In this document: positions 12,482-16,412 of the stretch, one piece after another
Layout: each line of letters opens with the position of its first letter
How positions within the stretch are numbered: the stretch's first letter is position 1
Assembly (NCBI GenBank): GCA_910585035.1
Contig: CAJUEF010000014.1
Span: 6,501-22,912 of the forward strand
Direction of reading: 5' to 3'
Source of the DNA: an uncultured Christensenellaceae bacterium
GTDB lineage: Bacteria > Bacillota > Clostridia > Christensenellales > MGBC116941
Length of the DNA: 16,412 nucleotides
The notes under the pieces: generated by a model
Database searches by the model: none
What the model saw: the letters and a program-made list of their open reading frames with translations, nothing else
What the model was told of the DNA's origin: nothing
Made by a program: the position numbers and the translations under genes

Positions 12482-14212
12482 ATGATGAACAAAATTTTTA
12501 AGTACTTAAAACCTTATACAGGCAAGGTAATTCTGGTAATTGTACTGGTGTTCTTTGAATCCATATTCCAGCTTGTGCTGCCGAAAATGATGGCTCAAAT
12601 AGTGGATGTGGGCATAGTAAACGGAGATATGGGCTACATACTGCGCCAGGGCGGGCTCATGCTGGGGGCTTCGCTGCTGGAAATAGCAATGGTGCTTATT
12701 TCCGCTTATTTTGCGGCTAAGGTGGCCATGGATGTTGGAGGAGATATGCGTGAAGCCTCCTTTAATAAAGTTACGGACTTTTCGTTATATGAAGTTGATA
12801 AGCTTGGCAGCGCTTCGCTTATTACCCGTATTACAAACGACGTGCTGCAAGTGCAGAATGTAGTTTTCATTTTGCTAAGAATGGTGCTGCTTGCGCCGGT
12901 AATGTGCGTCGGCGGAATTATAATGACCCTTATGACAGATATTTATCTTTCCCGAATACTCATTTTGAGCCTGCCTTTGCTTGTGCTTGTAATTGCATTT
13001 ACAGCTAAAAAAGCAATTCCTCTGTTTACAACAATGCAGGTAAAAGTGGATGATATGAACAAGGTTATTCGTGAAAAGCTGGTGGGTCTTAGAATAATCC
13101 GCGCCTTTAATAAAAACGATTATGAGCAACGCCGCTTTGAAGAAAAAAACAGGGATTTAACAAGGGTGTCTATTAAGGTTCAGCTTATAATGGCGTCGCT
13201 GCTTCCTGTTATTATGCTCATTATGAACATGAGCTCGGTGGGCATAGTTTACATGAGCAGTTACAGAATAAATACTTTTTCAATGCAGGTAGGAACAATT
13301 ACCGCATTTATAGAATACGTTACGCTTATTTTAATGTCTCTTACTATGATGGCGATGATATTTGTTATGCTTCCAAGGGCTATAGTCTGTGCAAAGCGTG
13401 TGGACGAAATAATCACCACGGATATAGCAATTAAGGATAACGGTAAGCATGTGCCAGTAAAAGATGGGGAGATTACTTTCAATAATGTCAGCGCCCGTTA
13501 TTACGGCAGTGATAATGACGCAATAACAGGAATTAGCTTCACGGCAAAAAAGGGAGAAATTACAGCTATTGTTGGTGGAACGGGAAGCGGCAAAAGCACT
13601 ATCCTCAATATGATAATGCGTTTTTATGAGGCAAATTCTGGAGAAATCCTTATTGACGGCAATCCAATTAAAGATATAGACATGTCACAGCTTCGCAGTA
13701 ATATCGGTTACGCACCTCAAAAGGCGGTGCTGTTTTCAGGCACCATAGGAAGCAATGTGGGCTTTAGAGGCGCAAGCGAGGAGCAGATATTAAGCGCCGT
13801 TAAAACTGCGGAGGCATCCTCTATCCTTGAGCAGAGTGATGAAGGTCTAAATAGTCCCGTTGCTCAGGGAGGAACAAATTTTTCCGGCGGACAAAAGCAG
13901 CGGCTTTGTATAGCAAGAGCCATTGCAGTACCGTGTAAAATATATCTTTTTGACGATTGCTTTTCAGCTCTTGATTATAAAACCGACGCTATGGTGAGGA
14001 AAAATCTTCGCCCTATATTTAAAGATGCAGTTGTAATTATTGTTGCCCAGCGCATAAGCACAGTTAAAGACGCAGACAACATTATAATGCTGGACGACGG
14101 AGAAATAATAGGAAGCGGAACCCACGGGGAACTGCTTAAAAACTGCGATGCTTACAGGGAAATTGCCGAATCCCAATCAGCTATGGGAGGGGATATAAAT
14201 GAAAAAGAATAA
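12482..14212 (+). CDS. Heterodimeric ABC exporter, subunit with degenerate ATP site
   Basis: A half-transporter of 576 residues: six membrane helices (about 15-300), then a nucleotide-binding domain. It has Walker A GGTGSGKST (365-373), Q-loop Q413, a canonical signature FSGGQKQR (467-474) and Walker B IYLFD (487-491). The residue after Walker B is Asp492 instead of the catalytic Glu, and the switch His is Gln523 (VAQRIST). These two changes are typical of the non-catalytic site of heterodimeric exporters such as BmrC/D, LmrC/D and TM287/288. The partner is encoded downstream. Such pumps export drugs, lipids or peptides; the substrate here is unknown. The start is ATG 12482, or ATG 12485 directly after it, with GAGAGGAAG just upstream. 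Confidence 0.93.
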   Translation: MMNKIFKYLKPYTGKVILVIVLVFFESIFQLVLPKMMAQIVDVGIVNGDMGYILRQGGLMLGASLLEIAMVLISAYFAAKVAMDVGGDMREASFNKVTDFSLYEVDKLGSASLITRITNDVLQVQNVVFILLRMVLLAPVMCVGGIIMTLMTDIYLSRILILSLPLLVLVIAFTAKKAIPLFTTMQVKVDDMNKVIREKLVGLRIIRAFNKNDYEQRRFEEKNRDLTRVSIKVQLIMASLLPVIMLIMNMSSVGIVYMSSYRINTFSMQVGTITAFIEYVTLILMSLTMMAMIFVMLPRAIVCAKRVDEIITTDIAIKDNGKHVPVKDGEITFNNVSARYYGSDNDAITGISFTAKKGEITAIVGGTGSGKSTILNMIMRFYEANSGEILIDGNPIKDIDMSQLRSNIGYAPQKAVLFSGTIGSNVGFRGASEEQILSAVKTAEASSILEQSDEGLNSPVAQGGTNFSGGQKQRLCIARAIAVPCKIYLFDDCFSALDYKTDAMVRKNLRPIFKDAVVIIVAQRISTVKDADNIIMLDDGEIIGSGTHGELLKNCDAYREIAESQSAMGGDINEKE

Positions 14213-14306
14213 TAAATTAATTGTAACTTCCAAAAGCATTAAAACCTGTAAATTAAAAAAGGTTCCGGTGCCGCCGGTGGGAGGTGATATAAATGAGCGA
14301 GAATAA
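14183..14306 (+). repeat. Tandem duplicated gene junction inside the ABC operon
   Basis: Two 30-bp segments, 14183-14212 and 14277-14306, match at 25 of 30 positions, and at 18 of 19 over TGGGAGG(G/T)GATATAAATGA. Each encodes the end of one ORF (GGDINE-K/R-E then TAA) and contains the ribosome site and ATG of the next ORF. Confidence 0.8.
14199..14306 (+). CDS. 35-aa micro-ORF linking the two ABC subunit genes
   Basis: It runs from ATG 14199, preceded by GGGAGGGG, to TAA 14306, giving a basic peptide beginning MKKNNKLIVTSKSIKTCKLK and ending VPVPPVGGDINERE. It overlaps the first ABC gene by 14 bases and the second by 14 bases. Its last residues copy the end of the first ABC protein (GGDINEKE), as expected if the junction was duplicated. 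It may serve only to keep ribosomes moving to the second subunit gene, or encode a small accessory peptide. Not recognised as a known family. Confidence 0.5.
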   Translation: MKKNNKLIVTSKSIKTCKLKKVPVPPVGGDINERE

Positions 14307-16119
14307 AAAAGGCGCAATGGGCGGTCACGGTCATCACGGATCGGGTGGACCGATGGGCGGAAGAATTGTTGAAAAGCCAAAGGAATTTAAAAAGACAGGT
14401 AAGCGGTTGCTTGGTTATTTTAAACCGTACCGTGCTGTTTTTATAATAGTGTTTATCTTTGCTGTTTTAAGCGTGCTTTTTAATTCCCTCACGCCTGTAT
14501 ATCTCGGAAAGATAACCGACAGCCTGTTTTCAAGCTTTACAAAACATATAGGAGTAGATTTCACTTTTGTATTCAGAATGCTGGCGGTGCTGAGTGTGCT
14601 TTTCATTCTCAGTTCTTTGTTCAGGTATTTATTCCAGCGAAAGATGACCAGCATATCCCAGGAAATAGCTTATACCATGCGTCAGGAAATGGATTTGAAA
14701 ATGTCCAGGCTGCCAATAAAGTATTTTGACAGCAAGACTCACGGCGAAATCCTCAGCCGCTTTGTGAACGACGTTGATACAGTCGGCAACTCACTTTCCC
14801 AAAGCCTTACCCAAGTTGTCACAAGTATCGTCACTATTATAGGAATGCTTGCGGTTATGTTTTTGATAAGTCCTCTTATGACAGGTATTACCCTTTTAAC
14901 AGTGCCTCTTAGCATAGTCTTAACTATGATAATAGCCGGGAAATCCCAGAAATACTTTAAGGCGCAGCAAAAGGAGCTTGGCAATTTAAACGGACATACC
15001 GAGGAAATGATAGGCGGGCAGATAATAGTTAAGGCTTTCTGCTTTGAGGATAAGTCCAAAAATATTTTTGAGGAGACTAACGGCAGGCTTAAAAAGAGCA
15101 GCCTTATGGCTCAGTTTGTCTCGGGTATAATTATGCCGGCAATTAAATTTGTCAGCAATCTTGGTTATGTTGCAATAGCTCTTGTCGGCGGATACCTTGC
15201 AATTAAAGGCAAGGTCACCGTAGGTAATATACAGTCCTTTGTTATTTATTCCAAGCAGTTTAACCAGCCAATAGTACAGACGGCGCAGATGGCAGGCATA
15301 CTTCAGTCAACTATTGCCGCAGCCGAGCGGGTGTTTGAGCTGCTGGATGAGGAAGAAATGCCGGAAAATAAAGACAAGGTTATTGAAGCTCCTAAAGGAG
15401 ATGTGGAATTTAAAAATGTGGATTTCTCATACGAGCCTGACGAGCCGTTAATTGAAAATCTGTCCCTTCATGCAAAGCCGGGAGATACCATTGCTATTGT
15501 AGGTAAAACGGGAGCAGGCAAGACGACCCTTGTAAACCTTCTTATGGGCTTTTATCGGGTAAAAGGTGGAGAGATTACCATTGACGGCATTAATATAAAC
15601 GACCTGGATAAGGATAACATGTATGCAATGTTCGGAATGGTGCTTCAGGATACATGGCTGTTTTCAGGAACTATTTTTGAAAACGTGGCATACGGCAAAG
15701 AAGGAGCAACCCGTGAAGAGGTTATTGAGGCCTGCAAAACCGCAAAAGCCCACGGCTTTATAAAGCGTATGCCACAGGGCTATGACACCATGTTAAATGA
15801 AGAGGGAACCAATGTTTCCGCAGGACAAAAGCAGCTTCTCACCATTGCCCGTGCGCTGCTCCGTGACCCGGACATCCTCATTCTTGACGAGGCGACCAGC
15901 AGCGTTGACACCCGTACAGAGATACTTATTCAAAAGGCGATGGATGAGCTGAAAAAGGGACGGACATCGTTTATTATCGCTCACAGGTTATCCACCATTA
16001 AAAACGCAACGGAAATTTTGGTTATGGATAAAGGGCATATTATAGAAAAAGGTACCCACAGCGAGCTGTTAAAACAGGGTGGTTATTACAGCGCTCTTTA
16101 CAACAGTCAGTTTGATTGA
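14293..16119 (+). CDS. Heterodimeric ABC exporter, subunit with catalytic ATP site
   Basis: A half-transporter of 608 residues. The Gly/His-rich N terminus (MSENKKGAMGGHGHHGSGG) is common in LmrD/BmrD-like partners. Six membrane helices (about 48-320) are followed by an ATPase domain with Walker A GKTGAGKTT (404-412), a variant signature VSAGQ (508-512), Walker B ILILD (528-532) with catalytic Glu533, and switch His564 (IIAHRLST). Canonical and degenerate residues complement those of the first subunit: this Walker site pairs with the partner's FSGGQ to make the active site. Start ATG 14293 has GGGAGGTG eight bases upstream. Confidence 0.94.
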   Translation: MSENKKGAMGGHGHHGSGGPMGGRIVEKPKEFKKTGKRLLGYFKPYRAVFIIVFIFAVLSVLFNSLTPVYLGKITDSLFSSFTKHIGVDFTFVFRMLAVLSVLFILSSLFRYLFQRKMTSISQEIAYTMRQEMDLKMSRLPIKYFDSKTHGEILSRFVNDVDTVGNSLSQSLTQVVTSIVTIIGMLAVMFLISPLMTGITLLTVPLSIVLTMIIAGKSQKYFKAQQKELGNLNGHTEEMIGGQIIVKAFCFEDKSKNIFEETNGRLKKSSLMAQFVSGIIMPAIKFVSNLGYVAIALVGGYLAIKGKVTVGNIQSFVIYSKQFNQPIVQTAQMAGILQSTIAAAERVFELLDEEEMPENKDKVIEAPKGDVEFKNVDFSYEPDEPLIENLSLHAKPGDTIAIVGKTGAGKTTLVNLLMGFYRVKGGEITIDGININDLDKDNMYAMFGMVLQDTWLFSGTIFENVAYGKEGATREEVIEACKTAKAHGFIKRMPQGYDTMLNEEGTNVSAGQKQLLTIARALLRDPDILILDEATSSVDTRTEILIQKAMDELKKGRTSFIIAHRLSTIKNATEILVMDKGHIIEKGTHSELLKQGGYYSALYNSQFD

Positions 16120-16126
16120 TTAGTTT

Positions 16127-16173
16127 TTTCCACCTTTCTTTTAGAAAAAAGAAAGGTGGAGCCAAAGAAAACC
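16127..16173. repeat. Dispersed hairpin repeat, copy 2
   Basis: A 14-bp stem TCCACCTTTCTTTT (16129-16142) / AAAAGAAAGGTGGA (16147-16160). On the minus strand it carries the same GGTTTTCTTTxGCT leader and TTCT loop as copy 1 at 2007-2056, with coordinated changes in the outer stem. No T run follows on either strand, so it is not a classical terminator. Confidence 0.65.
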
Positions 16174-16207
16174 ATATACGAAACAATATATTGTAGTGGA
16201 CATAAAC

Positions 16208-16240
16208 AAAAAAATCCCATTTTTAAAATGGGATTTTTTT
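16208..16240. terminator. Bidirectional terminator between the ABC operon and copy C
   Basis: Stem AAAAAAATCCCAT (16208-16220) / ATGGGATTTTTTT (16228-16240), A and T runs on the two sides. It serves convergent genes; its core equals the terminator of copy B. Confidence 0.88.
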
Positions 16241-16247
16241 AATAAGT

Positions 16248-16412
16248 TTATTCCGAGGCTTTATGTATATAAAGTGCTTCAATCATAAAACGAACGCCGT
16301 AGGAAAACCCTTCTGCAAACACTTCCGCAAGTTCATCAGGCATAAGGGTATAAAATTGCTGGATAAACTCATCCATATCCCTTTGTAATCCCTTATCAAG
16401 AACCACTAACTT
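16248..16412 (-). CDS. DUF6809-like protein, copy C, 5' end outside window
   Basis: 54 C-terminal residues are visible, ending at TAA 16248-16250. The segment LMPDELAEVFAEGFSYGVRF matches LMSEELAEAFAKGFSLGLRM of copy B and FIDGFRLGSK of copy A; the end is EALYIHKASE. If the length follows the paralogues (89-95 residues), about 35-40 residues lie beyond the window edge. The terminator downstream shares a 27-base core with that of copy B. Function unknown, and whether an RHH gene accompanies it cannot be seen here. Confidence 0.75.
   Translation of the reverse strand, partial: KLVVLDKGLQRDMDEFIQQFYTLMPDELAEVFAEGFSYGVRFMIEALYIHKASE

Noticed and set aside
12875..13129. Minus-strand ORFs inside the ABC genes
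   Set aside because: Antisense to conserved membrane and ATPase domains; no independent coding signs.
16183..16194. Perfect palindrome ACAATATATTGT downstream of the ABC operon
   Set aside because: Short and AT-only core in AT-rich intergenic DNA; no gene to regulate on either side, and chance is likely.

Overview
The window (16,412 bp, AT-rich) comes from a low-GC Gram-positive, most probably a gut-type member of Clostridia (Bacillota). The signs are the clostridial style of ParA/ParB, a rplI-dnaB operon, a DUF1292 protein, a heterodimeric ABC exporter, ribbon-helix-helix (RHH) accessory genes, strong GGAGG-type ribosome sites and frequent TTG/GTG starts. I cannot name the genus. The presence of parA-parB, two parS-like sites, rplI-dnaB and mnmE suggests the replication-origin half of the chromosome.

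Left part (1-6063): the 3' part of murA (cell-wall precursor synthesis), then a parS-like site and a terminator. Next is a very AT-rich accessory pocket (about 1262-2160) with a small acidic helical protein (DUF6809-like, copy A) transcribed away from an RHH protein. It is followed by a three-gene operon (small MazG-like protein, ribosomal protein L9, replicative helicase DnaB), a second parS-like site with a terminator, and the chromosome partition pair parA-parB.

Middle part (6124-9040): a small GNAT-like protein translationally coupled to a GPH-family sugar:cation symporter, then a DUF1292 protein with an unusual Cys/Asp cluster. After that comes a second accessory cassette: an RHH gene broken by an in-frame TAA, a 31-codon ORF, and DUF6809-like copy B.

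Right part (9012-16412): on the minus strand, a zinc-type solute-binding lipoprotein, mnmE (tRNA wobble modification) and uppP (lipid carrier recycling), read in that order. Divergently, on the plus strand, an operon for a heterodimeric ABC exporter. Its two subunits have complementary canonical and degenerate ATP sites and are separated by a 35-aa micro-ORF bounded by a duplicated 30-bp gene junction. The window ends in the 3' part of a third DUF6809-like gene (copy C), which carries the same terminator sequence as copy B.

The most unusual features are: the repeated RHH/DUF6809-like module (three copies in 16 kb, one RHH partner broken, a shared terminator); the pair of inverted asymmetric parS-like sites, each lying between a stop codon and its terminator; the duplicated junction and micro-ORF inside the ABC exporter operon; and a dispersed hairpin repeat found twice in intergenic DNA.
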